The notes under the pieces: generated by a model
Told to the model about the DNA's origin: nothing
The model's input: only the letters and a program-made list of their open reading frames with translations
Databases searched by the model: none
From: Ustilaginoidea virens
Lineage: Eukaryota; Ascomycota; Sordariomycetes; Hypocreales; Clavicipitaceae
Direction of reading: 5' to 3'
NCBI RefSeq assembly: GCF_000687475.1
Contig: NC_057319.1
Location: 3,152,001 to 3,216,000, forward strand
DNA: 64,000 nucleotides
Made by a program: the position numbers and the translations under genes
Part shown: positions 32,001 to 43,756 of the stretch, in pieces
Numbering within the stretch: the first letter of the stretch is position 1
Layout of the letters: every line of letters starts with the position of its first letter

Positions 32001-34272
32001 CGTTACTTTTCTGTTGACTTTATTGAAGCCGATGTGATTTACCATGGGCATTCTCCTAACCCAGTATTTAGACGTCCATTTCCGCATCGGGGGCGCCGCG
32101 GGCTCTAAATTGGAGGCCTCAGACTGTCCGAAGTTGACCGGAGCCGTCAATCACAAATGCATGGCTGGAGCTTTGATGCTACACATGACTCCTAGGTCCT
32201 CCGGATACTTGGAAAAATATCTGGGCTTGGGTCGCTGATCATGAACTTGATGGCGGCCCTAGCCAGACGCAAATTGACATCTATGCTGCGAGAGGTATGG
32301 ATGAACCTGATGCAATTTTTTCTGTCCGAACAGTACTAACACTGGATAGGGATTCTGATCGAGAGTAGAGAAGGCCCCGTTTGGCTATACGGGACGTCAT
32401 CAGAACATGCTGTTCTCTACCAGTACATGTTATATGGTGCAAGCAATGTCGTCATGTCAATGGTGCGTCTCTTTGGTACCTGACGGATGTATTTCACGTC
32501 GCTGATAACTCGTACAGATTCAAACAGAGAGTCCATACTATCTGCCAGACCCGCAAGCCCCGGAGCCCTTTAAAGACACCGCTAGATTTGTTGGAGACCC
32601 CGACTTCAATGACTGCCACTCATCGAATCCTCATTGCGCCGCAGCCTGGGGTCTCTCCATCATTAGCTCCACCAATGTGCGTATCTATGGAGCCGGTTTG
32701 TATAACTGGTTTCAACGATACACGCAGCAATGTGTCGATACGCAAGACTGTCAGCAGCGGGTCGTCAAAGTCAAGAATAGCGGTCAAATCTGGATGTACA
32801 ACATATACACGATCGGTACTGTCGAGATGATCAACCACGGCGATGATAAGCCTGTATTGGCCAAAGATAACACAAACACCAATGAGCACCCATTCACTTC
32901 GGTGGTGAACGGTTGGCTTCGTGCTTCAACTGGGCAGTATGTACACACTTACGGATGTTCGATCCCTTTGTGTCTCTCGCTCCAAACTGACATCTTTTTC
33001 AGGGCTTCGAGTGATGGCGATGATGACGATGACAAAGACGATGACGAGGATTATGGCACTCTGAATGACTGCAATGGCTGGTATGATACACTCGAGCAAA
33101 TTCAGTCTGCATACAATTCCATCCCATCGGAATGTATCAACAAGTATCTGGCCAAGGCTTTTCATATGAGCCTCACCAGCAGCATGAAGAACTATGACAA
33201 GATTATGCAGAATGACTACCACTCCAAGTTTAAGGTTTACCACGATCTCGTCGAAGTGCAATCTCGTTTCCAGATACGAAAGTATATGCTCGATGATAAA
33301 GCCGAAGGATGGCACTGCGAGATGTCGCAACATCGAAAATGCTGTGATCAGTGCGCCGGTGGCGGCGGTTACCTGGACGATATTTGCTTTCATCTGGACT
33401 GCTTTGGACCCAATCAGGGCTCCCCCACGAAATGCAGCAGCGGCAAGAGCAAAGTAGTGCCTTGCCCGACGTCCGTGGGAGATCTCCCAGATGCCCTAAC
33501 CTGGGTTCTGGACGACAAGGAAAAGTATTTCAGCAATCTGGAGAAGAACTACGGTGTCCTCCGGGATTGGGTCAAGTTTGAAGATCTCGACGTCTACAAC
33601 GTTTACGGTTGCGTCTGGTTTCAGCACGAAGATGACCCCCAGGGCCTCGAGAGATGCCAAAACAATAGCGATACCTTTTGGAGAAACTTTCCAGATCTTC
33701 AGAGGAATTTCAAGCTTGAAGACCCGTCAGAGGTCATTAAAACTGCTCACGATAAGACTGCGAATCTGTTAACTGAGAACGAGATGCAAATGCGCATGGC
33801 CGAATTCGCCTTAATTCCCTGGGCGGATGTTGCCAACACACTCGCCCTGCCCGCCATGTCGATGAACGCTGCTGTTAAGAACATGGAAGGCATTGTCCGC
33901 GTTGCCAACAAAAAGATTGAAGAGGACCGCCAGCAAGGCATTGCAGCAATAATTACCGCCGTCTTGTTCTTCATACCGTTTGTTGGCGAAGTCGCTGGTG
34001 CTATCGGCGTGACTGTACTCCGCACAATAATTGATCTTGCTGGCGCCTTTGCTGATATAGGCTACAGCATCTACGACTCCGTCAAGAATCCCGACAACGT
34101 GCTCTCCAACATGTTTGGTATCATCTTTGCAGCTGGAGGGATGAGGGGGGCTTTCAAGGCAGCCTCAGCCGAATGGAGGGCTCTGAAGCAAGACAAGATT
34201 GAACAACTGCCCTCGTCGTTTCATAAAGATGTAACTGCCATGCGAAAGATGCAGGCTTCATGTAAACTATAA
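29092..34272 (+). CDS. GH55-type beta-1,3-glucanase with extra C-terminal module; frameshifted
   Basis: GH55 enzymes are twin beta-helix exo- or endo-beta-1,3-glucanases. Exons: 29092-29955, 30025-30143, 30224-30281, 30347-30460, 30527-30686, 30786-30854, 30911-31453, 31522-31637, 31707-31766, 31820-31991, 32072-32294, 32350-32462, 32518-32936, 33003-34272. A signal peptide (first ~22 residues) precedes an unusual 250-residue Pro/Asn-rich N-terminal part. The first helix domain begins at VKDYGAVGDGKTDDT (about 283), the second at GDGVSDDTFAL (about 642). Family motifs include GNQQFTS and WAWVADHELDGG. The last exon adds about 400 residues: an acidic run, a Cys-rich section (CCDQCAGGGG) and a hydrophobic helical section (AVLFFIPFVGEVAGAIG). 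In exon 11 the A5 run at 32213-32217 carries one base too many, so the frame shifts and stops at 32236-32238 after about 813 codons. Everything beyond is in frame with itself. Confidence 0.85.
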
Positions 34273-36082
34273 AAGCTTTATATTTCTGTAACGGAGAAAT
34301 GGAAGCAACCTGTCTAGGAGCGGAACCGACGCGGCGCTGCCAGCGCTCACCTTGTACAGGTATATGAGTACGAGGTACGTGCCGAATTACCACACGTATG
34401 ACGCTTGGCCATCGGCCGCAATGGAATATACGCTACTTCTTTAACCAAGGTTAGATCTTAGCAAGCAATTGACGATGTTTATTAGGCGGCGACTACAGAG
34501 TCTATGCATGTTCCAAGGCGAGCAGGATCGCGATGATGTAGATGGCCTCTTGTCGCCTTTGCCATTGGGGGCAGGTGGGCTTGTGGGCATGTGGCTTTCT
34601 AACCACTACCACTTTGAATTGTGTCGATGCTCAGGAGCGGTCGGCTGTTTGTGCGCAGTGAGATGTTTGCGGACTGAATTCGCGTTTGAGGTAGAGATAC
34701 TGTCAGCTTAATGGTGGGCGAGATTATAACACCTTAATCAGGCGCAGCCGGGGACGTTTCCACGTATTGTGCCCCTGGGCAAGAAGCATCATGGGCAACA
34801 AGAAAGATGGGGAAGTGCTCTTCAGCAAGTAGCGTCTTTTGAGTTGGATGCGTCGGCCGGCAAGCAACCCAGGGGCGAAGCTGCAACATCAAGAAGTAGG
34901 CCGCGAGGCCTCAAATGCTTTTCGCAATGACGGAGCATAACCAAGACGGCCAGCAATGGTACTCTGGGATTGATTGCTCACTTGATGGGGGCTTCGGTGG
35001 CTTAGAGGCGTCAAAGTTCGCAACCAATAGACAGCTGGTCGACCTGGCGAAGCTGCATAGACGATGATATAGCTTCCCTCGACGTTGGCCGGATTCAGCG
35101 TCCACCGTAAGAGACGAGGAGCCGTCCTGGGGTTGCCGTTCTTGAGGCATAACGTGGGAATCGACATGGAGGGAGGCCGAGCACGTCAATGTAAGGGTGA
35201 GCCATTCACATCACAGACGAGATGCAGTCTCGTCGTCTTCGAGGGTGGCTGCAACCTGATGAGGCACGAAAACGGCCCGAGGGTCCGACTCGACGGACGG
35301 TACACTCTTGTAGGCTCCAGCAACAGGCCATGCATGCATGGGTCGGCCTGCTTGCTTCAATGCCACCCCTCGCGGTTTGGGGTAGGGCGGAGGCAATCTT
35401 TGAGGGCCATGGTGAGGGCAGTTGACCATTTTCCAAAATCGCTCGGAAATTGTTCGCGGTGACCATGACAGGTGACAAGTCGATGGATTTATAGGCTTTA
35501 TTTAGTCTTCCGTAGCCTGAGTGGTCATGACATCTGCCAGCTGTCCTCTCGGAATCGCACCAAGCCAAGCCAAGCCAAGCCATGCCCATGGTACCGTACC
35601 GTACCCACAGGCAGGTAGGAGGAGGTAGGTACATATCTGGTACCCATTGAGCTGTACCGTACCGTACGGAGTACCTAGCCTGCACAGTACGCCGTGCCCA
35701 CCCCTCTTTCTCTGGAGTCTGGTCCCCTCCCGCCCCACCACCCCCAGAGGCCGCCCAGGCAGCTGGCTTAGCTGGAACTGGCACGCTGACCTGGACCTGA
35801 CCTGACCTGACCTGACCTGGCCAGGCACCGCTGAACCGTGCGAGAGCGTCCCAAAACGGCCTCGTGTTGTTGTTGCCCGCGCTCTCACAATGTCACTCAC
35901 TCACTCACTCACTCACTTGCCTCTCTGGTTCTTCCATCCCGCGGGTCCTCGTGGGCGGCAAGTCCTGGCTTCTCGCTCCTCTCCCTTGTTCCTCGACACA
36001 ATTGACCCCTTCCCTCCTTCGCTCGCCAATTGATTCCCTCTTCACCCGCCCACTTTGCCCTCGAACCTGCGGTCGCACGGCC
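34273..36082. other. 1.8-kb spacer with several microsatellites
   Basis: No gene supported. It contains CAAGC x4 (35561-35581), CCTGA repeats (35794-35819), TCAC repeats (35893-35917) and alternating GTACC units near 35590-35670. Confidence 0.6.
35561..35917. repeat. Three clustered microsatellites
   Basis: CAAGC x4 at 35561-35581, CCTGA about x5 at 35794-35819 and TCAC x6 at 35893-35917 lie within 360 bp upstream of the WW-domain gene. Confidence 0.8.
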
Positions 36083-37694
36083 ATGGCTGGCCCAACGTCG
36101 CCGAGCAGCGAGGGTCCCTCGTTTGCCCCTCCTTCTCTGCCTCCCGGCTGGATCGCGCAATGGGACGGCGCCAGCAAGAAGTACTACTACGTCCAACTGG
36201 CAACCGGCGTCTCGCAGTGGGAGATTCCCACCCAGGCGGCCAAGACGGGCAACACCCCCGGCCAGGCAGTCGAGCATCCGTACGGCACGCCTCCTCCCGA
36301 GCTCATCACCCATCCCGACGGCTCGCAAACCGTGAAGCATCCCGACGGCACCTTGGAGCCTATAATGGCGGACGGGACGAGGGGGGGCCCAGAGGGCCCG
36401 ACTGGCGATCGAGGCCTCGGTGTACGTTCACGCGTCTGATCCTCTTTTGCCCTTTTTTTTTTTTTTTTTTTTTTCTTTTGCTTTTCCTCCTCTTCGCGGC
36501 GCACCTTGTCTTACACCTGGCGGGACTGCCATGGTCTGTGTGTGTGGCAGGGCAGTTCTGTGCGAGAACTTGCTTGCTTGACTCGGTTTGCGACGTTGGT
36601 TGGGGGAGGTAGTCGTGCTTGGTCGGAAGCTTCCCGTTTTGCTAATCACGTCTCTGGTTCTCTCCGTCTCTCTTGCGCGCGCAAAGACGATGGCCATGAA
36701 CGCGCTTCTCGGCGGAAAGAAGCAATCCTCGAGCGGCGGAGGCTTGGGTGGACTGGCCAGCCAGTTCCTCGGCGGGAGCGGCGGCGGCCACGGCGGCGGT
36801 AGCAGTGGTGGCAACGGGATAGCTGGCCAGCTGGCCGGGAAGCTCGCGTCCAACCTCTTCTCGTCATCCGACAAACCGCCTGCGCCGCAAAACTACCACG
36901 GCGGGCAGGGTAGCAACAAGCCTAGCCACCAGGGTGGAATCGCCGGTGCCGTGTTTGGTGGTGTCGCTCACATGTTTGGAGGAAAGGAGTCCCACGGGGT
37001 AAGCTTATCCACACTGCCAGCCCAAGACCCCTAAGCACCGTGTTACCCGAGCCCCTTTCGTTCTGACGCGGACTTTTACTCCTAGAATCAAAACTTTGGC
37101 TACTCCAACTCGGGGGCGGGAACGTACTCTGGCGGTGATGCCCCGACTTACAACCCTCCCGGGAAAACCAGTTCTGCATCCGTGCCGGGGCCCTCATCTC
37201 AAAACTCCTCCAGCCCGAACCAGCATCAACAACAACACCAACAACATCAACCACACCAGGGCTCCCAGGGCTCCCAGGGCCATCAATCTCAGGCTCATCA
37301 GTCGTATCACCCGCCCCCGCCCCCGCCACCCGCTCAAGCTCAGTCTTCGCACCAGCAACCATCGTATCAAAGCCAACCTTCGCATGACGGTTATCATGGC
37401 GGGTATCAGGGGCATCAGCAACAAAGCCCACCTTCATACGGCCAGTCTTACCCCAGCTCTGGACACCATGGTGGACAGCAGGGTAGCAGCCATGGAGGAT
37501 ATACCGGTGCCCAGCATGGCGGGCAGCACGGAGCTTCGGGAGGTTACTCTGGAGCACAGCCCAACTACGGTGGTGCGCCACAGCAGCAGTCCTACGGCCA
37601 GCCTCAGCAAGGCGGCGGATACAATCCGAATCAATATGCGAGTGGAAACCCGCCGTATCAAAGCGGTCAACAGTACGGTAGCGGACCTTATTGA
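36083..37694 (+). CDS. WW-domain protein with Gly/Gln/His-rich tail, 419 aa
   Basis: A single WW domain lies at about residues 18-50 (LPPGWIAQWDGASKKYYYVQ...SQWEIP) with its two conserved tryptophans; WW domains bind proline-rich ligands. Exons are 36083-36421, 36687-36998 and 37086-37694 (frames join in phase 0). Intron 1 is long (265 bp) and contains a 22-T run. After the WW domain comes a repeated HPDG segment (THPDGSQTVKHPDGTLEP), then MAMNALLGGKK, a Gly-rich middle with two AG-type amphipathic pieces (IAGQLAGKLASNLF, IAGAVFGGVAHMFGG), and a C-terminal 200 residues rich in Gln, Gly, Ser, His, Pro and Tyr that look prion-like. No catalytic domain is visible. Function unknown; such proteins are often linked to RNA processing or membrane traffic. 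Confidence 0.86.
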
Positions 37695-38136
37695 TCATGC
37701 CAAAGTCTGTCGGTTAAAGCTGGGATGTCCCGCCAAGTTTACAAACCGGCCATCTGAGGTCCCGGCGCTTGGCGGTTGAAGCCAATTGCGTCAACCGACC
37801 CAAAAGGTTGCAGGAGGCTGTGGTCGCAGAACGGGATATGAGAAACCAGGAAGACCTTTAATGATTTGGGGACCTCGCGTAGGTTTTCATTCCCCATTCC
37901 CTCCTTTTTCTGTCCTTTTTTGTCCTTTTTTTTTTCTTTCTTTTGTTCTGGCGAAGACGGCATCGGTAGACGGGAAATGAGTCAATGATAGGTGAGAGGT
38001 ACCACCAGCCATGAATGTGCTGTTCAATGTATTTAGGTGTGCGTCTTGGCTCAAGTTTTTATTCCCTTGATGCGACAAGATAAAAACACCATGGAGAAAA
38101 AGAAAAGATGATGCGACAACAATCGTTGTCTCGTGC
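37695..38136. other. Convergent 3' flanks
   Basis: The region separates the stops of the WW-domain gene and the minus-strand membrane-protein gene. It has a T-rich stretch at 37904-37945. No gene. Confidence 0.55.
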
Positions 38137-38935
38137 TCAATTCCGCTTCTTCTCCCATTCTTCTGATGAGCTAGCCGCTCCTTGCAGAAAAGATGCGACC
38201 CTCCGAGCCACGACCCACATTATGGCCCCGACAAAGATGAGATATCCTACGGTCGGCAAGAGAGACTCTGGGAGGGAGTTGAACAGGTATGGGTCTAGTA
38301 TTAGGTCTACCAGGACAGGTGGAGGAGTCGTCATCAGCTTCTTATCGTCTGTGAAGTAGTCGGCTGCTGCTTGAATCTCAAACAGCAGGACCGAAAGATT
38401 TTCCAAGGAACCAATTGCTTTCCTTTCGATGCCATGGGCATGCCGCTGCGGAACTGCATGGGATTTGACGGATCGGAGGAGCTCAACATTTCCCAAGGCT
38501 GCACCCAGGGTATGAGCTTTGATGTTGAACCGAGTTGGTTCCTGTTATCGAATGTGAGACATGCGCAAAAACTTGGCGATGTGGTTCAAAGCTCGATTAG
38601 CGGAAAACACGATTTTTCCTTACCAGTGCTGACCAACAGATTCTCAATTCATATTTCTGGTTTTCGGTCAAGTTCGTGATTAGGATCCATGACGATAACC
38701 CACGTGACGGAGATTTCTCGGGCACGAATACGCGGCGCAAGTCGGCTCGCGCAGACAGCTCGTCGTCTGGCGATAGTCTGAGAATATCAAGCGAGGAAAG
38801 TACGTCGTCGGAGTCCGATGGACGAGGTCCGGTAAAGATGATTTTTTCGACGTTGGCAGTTGCGGCTCGGGCGAAGAGGCAAATGCAGACCGTTGAATAG
38901 ACCAGGGCAGCAGCCAAGATGCGTTTAGCTGTCAT
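38137..38935 (-). CDS. Single-pass secretory-pathway membrane protein, 238 aa
   Basis: I recognise this as a conserved filamentous-fungus protein but not its function. Two exons join in phase 0: 38935-38624 and 38541-38137, with an 82-bp intron. A signal peptide (residues 1-26, RILAAALVYSTVCICLFARA) precedes a lumenal region. A conserved segment ITNLTENQKYELRICWSALE, just before the intron, resembles a fibronectin-like strand. A second conserved segment, AAADYFTDD...PPVLVDLILDPYLFNSLPESLLP, leads into one membrane helix (VGYLIFVGAIMWVVARRVASFL) and a short cytosolic tail. The frame runs upstream to 38959 but only with a TTG, so I use the ATG at 38935. ER location is inferred. Confidence 0.8.
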
Positions 38936-40165
38936 GGTGCCGAGCGAGGAGACGGGCAAGGTCGGTCGGTGCTCATTGGCTGGTCATGACTGTGTTCCGA
39001 TCCAAGCGACTTGACAATGCAGGGTGAAGGGTGTTCTTTGATGGTCCGGCTGATTGATGCCCATTGGGTGCGAGGCATACATAGGTGATGGTTGTGGCCG
39101 GAAGGTAGCGCTGTAGGCCTGGCGTCGGCGTGCAATTGGTGGTGTCAACGTGGGCAGGAGAAAAGCAACATGGACCGACGACACGTTGCCTGCCTGCCCG
39201 TCTGTGCGACGTCGTTGCCGCAGATGCAATCTGAAGTTTGCACGGGTGCACGACAACAAGGCCTCGGACAGGTAGATGAATGATAGATGATAGGTGCCTG
39301 GGCGGCCCGTCGGTACAGTACAGTACATGTAATTAATGTTCTAGCCCCGTCCGTCGCGGCAGCTGGTTGGCTGGCTGTTGGGTCACTGAATTATTGACAT
39401 TTGACGGCACACGAGATGAACAGCTGGGAGGGGGGTCCTGACAGCGAGTCTTTAGGTGGCAGCTGGGCAGTTCTTCACTTTTTCCACTTTGCAAGGTGGA
39501 GCTGGGTGATTGCAAACGACATCAAATAGAAAAAAAAAAAAAAAAGGAAAAATCGAAGTAAAGTGAGAAACAAAAGGAGCAAAAGGAAAATAACCAGCGA
39601 TTGAACAGAGGCAACCGACACACCGTGCAGGTCCCCAGCATCAAGTGACCTTTCCGGCGAGATGATTTGCGGGCCCAGCTACGGAGCTCCCCATAGTACG
39701 GAGTACTCCGTACGTGCAAACAAACATTTAGACGGAGTACGTAGTACATGGTGGCCAGCTCTTGCTCAGGTCGGTCGGTCGAGCGGTGAGCAACCGCAGG
39801 GCCCTCGCAGACGCGCTTACCTCTTTCGAGGCACCAGACAACAAGGGAGTCAACAAGTCCCCGCACCCCCCCCCCCCCCCCTCCCCCCCCAAGACAGCGC
39901 AACAATGTCTCCTTCGCCCCTTTCCCCTGGTCACACAAATTTCCCCACCCATTTTCCTTCTCCCTGTCAAGCCGAACCGAGACTCCCTTAGCATCACACG
40001 TACCCAATCCGCGAACCTGCGAGAAAATTACTCGGCAGACAGTGCCCATCTTGGCTTTGGTCTTCCCCTGATTTATTTTCCACATCCATATAACTTTTTT
40101 TTTTGTTTTTTGTTTTTTTGTTTCTCTGCCTCTTACTGCCCCTTCTTGCATCGTCATTCGCGAAA
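38936..40165. promoter_or_regulatory. Divergent upstream region of the alpha-tubulin gene
   Basis: The gap contains a palindrome GTACGGAGTACTCCGTAC at 39696-39713, a C-rich run at 39866-39890 and pyrimidine-rich leader sequence from 39900 to 40130, typical of strongly expressed fungal promoters. No gene supported. Confidence 0.6.
39696..39713. repeat. Perfect 18-bp palindrome
   Basis: GTACGGAGTACTCCGTAC reads the same on both strands. It is the inverse arrangement of the palindrome at 28322, with the two halves in opposite order. Confidence 0.8.
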
Positions 40166-42037
40166 ATGCGTGAGGTTATCAGCATCAACGGTAAAGAGCT
40201 TTAGCTGCCCCTCCTTTAAGCTTTCCTTGCCTCACCGCGTTCGTTCCCTATCCCTCAGAGCCAAGGAAATGCTGACCTGCTGCATCTAGTCGGCCAGGCT
40301 GGTTGCCAAATCGCCAATTCTTGCTGGGAGGTACGTTTGCCCTGAGTGCTCGGCTTCGGTTTTTAGACAGGTTCCCCGATTCGGCTGACCATTGATGTTA
40401 CTTATTCACAGCTCTACTGCCTCGAGCACGGTATTCAGGTAAAGACCTACCATTAGTGCCAGCTCCCTCTTCATCCAACGACGACATGCAATATATACGG
40501 CCATGACTAACGATCAACGAAATGTTGGCAGCCCGATGGTTATCTCACTGAAGAGCGAAAGGCTCAGGATCCTGATCAGGGCTTCAGCACTTTCTTCTCC
40601 GAAACTGGTACGGAAAAAAAAAATCCCTTTATTTCTTTTCCTTTCATCATTGCTTCCGGATCCCTCACCTTTCCCGTAGGCAGCTGCGCCGCCAAGCATG
40701 GAGCTAACCAGGTAAAATCACTCAGGCCAGGGAAAGTATGTTCCTCGTGCCATCTACTGCGATCTCGAGCCCAATGTCGTCGACGAGGTCCGCACCGGCG
40801 CCTACCGGAACCTTTTCCACCCCGAGATGATGATTACTGGCAAGGAAGATGCTTCCAACAACTACGCCCGTGGTCACTACACCGTCGGCAAGGAACTCAT
40901 TGAGGGCGTTCTGGACAAGATCCGTCGTGTTGCCGATAACTGCGTTGGTCTTCAGGGGTTCCTCGTTTTCCACTCCTTTGGTGGCGGTACGGGCTCCGGG
41001 TTTGGTGCTTTGTTGATGGAGCGTCTGTCCGTCGACTACGGCAAAAAGAGCAAGCTTGAATTCTGTGTTTATCCCGCCCCGCAAACCGCCACCTCGGTCG
41101 TGGAGCCTTACAACTCTATTCTCACCACCCACACCACTCTCGAGCACTCCGACTGCTCCTTCATGGTAGATAACGAGGCCATCTACGACATCTGCCGCCG
41201 TAACTTGGGCCTTGAGCGTCCCAACTACGAGAACCTCAATCGTTTGATTGCCCAGGGTCAGTTCACCGCATGTACTGCGTCAGCTTCCAGAAAGGCTGCA
41301 GCGAGCTAACTCGGATTTTGCCCTTCAGTCGTCTCCTCCATCACTGCCTCTCTTCGATTCGATGGTTCCCTGAACGTTGATTTGAACGAGTTCCAGACCA
41401 ACTTGGTGCCTTACCCTAGAATTCATTTCCCTCTTGTCGCCTACTCCCCCGTCATCTCGGCTGCCAAGGCTGCCCACGAAGCCAACTCGGTCCAGGAGAT
41501 TACCATGTCCTGCTTTGAACCCAACAATCAAATGGTCAAATGCGACCCGCGTCTCGGCAAATATATGGCCACCTGCCTGTTGTACCGAGGTGACGTCGTG
41601 CCGAACGACACCCACGCTGCTGTCGCCTCTCTCAAGACCAAGCGCTCCATCCAGTTTGTCGACTGGTGTCCCACTGGTTTCAAGCTTGGTATCTGCTACC
41701 AGGCTCCTGAAAATGTTCCCAACGGCGATTTGGCCAAGGTCAACCGTGCCGTGTAAGTTTTCCCTCATGGCATCCAAGACTGTAGCTTGCTTGCTAATTT
41801 ATGAAATGTAGCTGCATGCTTTCCAACACCACCGCCATTGCTGAGGCTTGGAGCTCTCTGTCCACAAAGTTCGATCTGATGCACTCTAAGCGCGCTTTCG
41901 TGCACTGGTACGTGGGTGAGGGTATGGAGGAAGGTGAATTCTCAGAGGCTCGTGAGGATTTGGCTGCACTGGAGCGCGATTACGAGGAAGTTGCTGCCGA
42001 TTCTATGGGTGAGGAGGAGCTCGAGGCCGAGTACTAG
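40166..42037 (+). CDS. TUB1: Alpha-tubulin, 449 aa
   Basis: This is the GTP-binding alpha subunit of microtubules. Seven exons join in frame: 40166-40190, 40290-40330, 40412-40438, 40532-40607, 40726-41256, 41329-41752 and 41812-42037 (1,350 nt). The N-terminal [20 protein letters not shown] and the nucleotide motif GGGTGSGFG are canonical. The C-terminus ends GEEELEAEY, with the terminal Tyr used in detyrosination in other organisms. The K40-loop region (after [20 protein letters not shown]) has the fungal form, not the animal PSDKTIGGGDD form. The first four exons are small (25, 41, 27, 76 nt), as is common in tubulin genes of this group, and this explains why no long frame covers the start. 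The length is standard. Confidence 0.97.
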
Positions 42038-42549
42038 ACAGACAGCTTTGCACACGAGGGTTGAATGAAACGCCCGGTGGGCAATGTCGCACTCTTGTCT
42101 CATACCCCGGCCCCGGTCCGGTGATGGGTGTATTGCTCTTTGACAAAAACTTTTAGCCAACCCAGTTTTTTTAATATCAGGAAAAAGATTACTGTAGATA
42201 TGAGATTCAAACATTACCGCTGATAAGCCAATGGCGAGAAAACGCAGAAAGACTAGTCTCTTGTTCCTCGTAGCCAACATCTTCTGGCCGCCGTCTGCTG
42301 CCCATGTGCTGTCCATGTCCAAACTAGCCTGGCGCGGGGGTGGCAATACCGCTCGGTTGATTTGACGGGCCGGTGTAAAAGCCGATGCTACGCGCCGTTG
42401 TCGAATCTCTGGGAAAGCTACGGGGATTGTCATTTGACATTTGACATTTCGCATTTCACATTTCGCATCCTTATTTGTCGTGGCCCTTCGGGTGGCTTTG
42501 CTGCAATATCGCTTTCAAATTCTCCCTTGTTTTTTTTCAAAGGAAAAGA
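42038..42549. other. Intergenic, alpha-tubulin 3' flank
   Basis: No gene. It contains a short stretch with repeated CATTTGACATTTGACATTTCGCATTTCACATTTCGCA-like units at about 42428-42468, just upstream of the HMG-CoA lyase gene. Confidence 0.6.
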
Positions 42550-43756
42550 ATGACGCTCGTTCGATCCGTTGTTTGCAGGGCCTGCAGGCGGTCTCAGTTT
42601 CAAATGCGACGGGGCTTGGCAACAGCCAGCACTCCACAGGCAGCCCCAAACAATAAAGTCAAACTTGTTGAAGTTGGTCCCCGGGATGGACTGCAGAATG
42701 AAAAAAAGGCCATCCCCCTCGCCACCAAGATAGAACTTATTGAGAGGTTGGCGAGAACCGGTGTTTCTACCATTGAGGCGGGCTCCTTTGTGTCTCCCAA
42801 ATGGGTCCCTCAGGTACGCTGGCTTTGCGTTCCCGGCGAAGAAGAAGAAAGAGCTCAGGCTTACCGAAGAGGAGAGAATCTGACTCAATGGTTCGATGAT
42901 TTAGATGGCGAACTCGAGCGAAATCTTGGAGCATATTTTGCAGAAAAAAGTCCAGTCTCCAGTTCCGGTGACGTACTCGTTCTTGGCACCAAATACCAGG
43001 GGGCTTCACAACGCGACCGACATTCTAAAGGCCAACCCAAAGTCCTTTTCCCCTCAGGCGGATGCTGAAACTGGTAGCAACGGGCAGGGCAAACCCGCTC
43101 TGGAAATGGCAGTGTTTGCAGCAGCTACCGAGAGCTTCTCGCAAAAGAACCTGAACTGCGACATCCAAACATCCTTGGACCGGTTCAAGGCCGTGATCCA
43201 AGACTCCAAGGCTCTTGGTCTACGGGTCCGGGCCTACATATCTGTCGTCTTGGGCTGCCCCTTTGAGGGGTTCGACGTCTATCCTCAAAAGGTTGCCGAA
43301 ATCGCCACGGAGCTCCTCGAGGCCGGGGCTGATGAGATTTCGCTGGGCGACACCACGGGCATGGGCACTGCTCCCCGGACAAGCGCGCTGCTCCGGTGCA
43401 TGTCCGCCGCGGGCATCCGGACCGAGGATATCGCCATGCATTTCCACGACACGTACGGCCAGGCGCTGGTGAACACGGCTGTCTCTCTGGAGCACGGCAT
43501 CAGAACGTTCGACAGCAGCGTAGGCGGGCTCGGCGGCTGCCCCTACAGCCCCGGCGCGACCGGGAACGTTGCTACGGAGAACATGGTCTATTTCATGGAG
43601 ACTCTGGGGATGGACACGGGCATTGACTTGGATGCCATGTGCGACATTGGGGCATGGATCACGGCAGAGTTGGGCAAGCCGAACGACAGCACTGTTGGGA
43701 AGGCGGTTCTCGGGGCCAGGGCGAGAGCCGCTTCCGAGGCGGGCAAATCCGGGTAG
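42550..43756 (+). CDS. Hydroxymethylglutaryl-CoA lyase, 371 aa
   Basis: The enzyme cleaves HMG-CoA to acetyl-CoA and acetoacetate, the last step of leucine breakdown, normally in the mitochondrial matrix. Exons 42550-42813 and 42905-43756 join in phase 0 across a 91-bp intron. The Arg-rich first 30 residues ([20 protein letters not shown]) look like a mitochondrial presequence. The family motifs are present: [14 protein letters not shown] at about 40, [10 protein letters not shown], the metal ligands in MHFHDTYGQ, and the active-site cysteine loop [20 protein letters not shown] near the C-terminus. The protein ends without a peroxisomal SKL-type signal. The length is slightly above bacterial homologues because of the presequence. 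Confidence 0.95.

Noticed and set aside
32700..33002. Read-through of the GH55 gene's last intron without splicing
   Set aside because: The 66 bp are in frame, but a clean GTATGT donor and TTTTTCAG acceptor flank them, so splicing is likelier.
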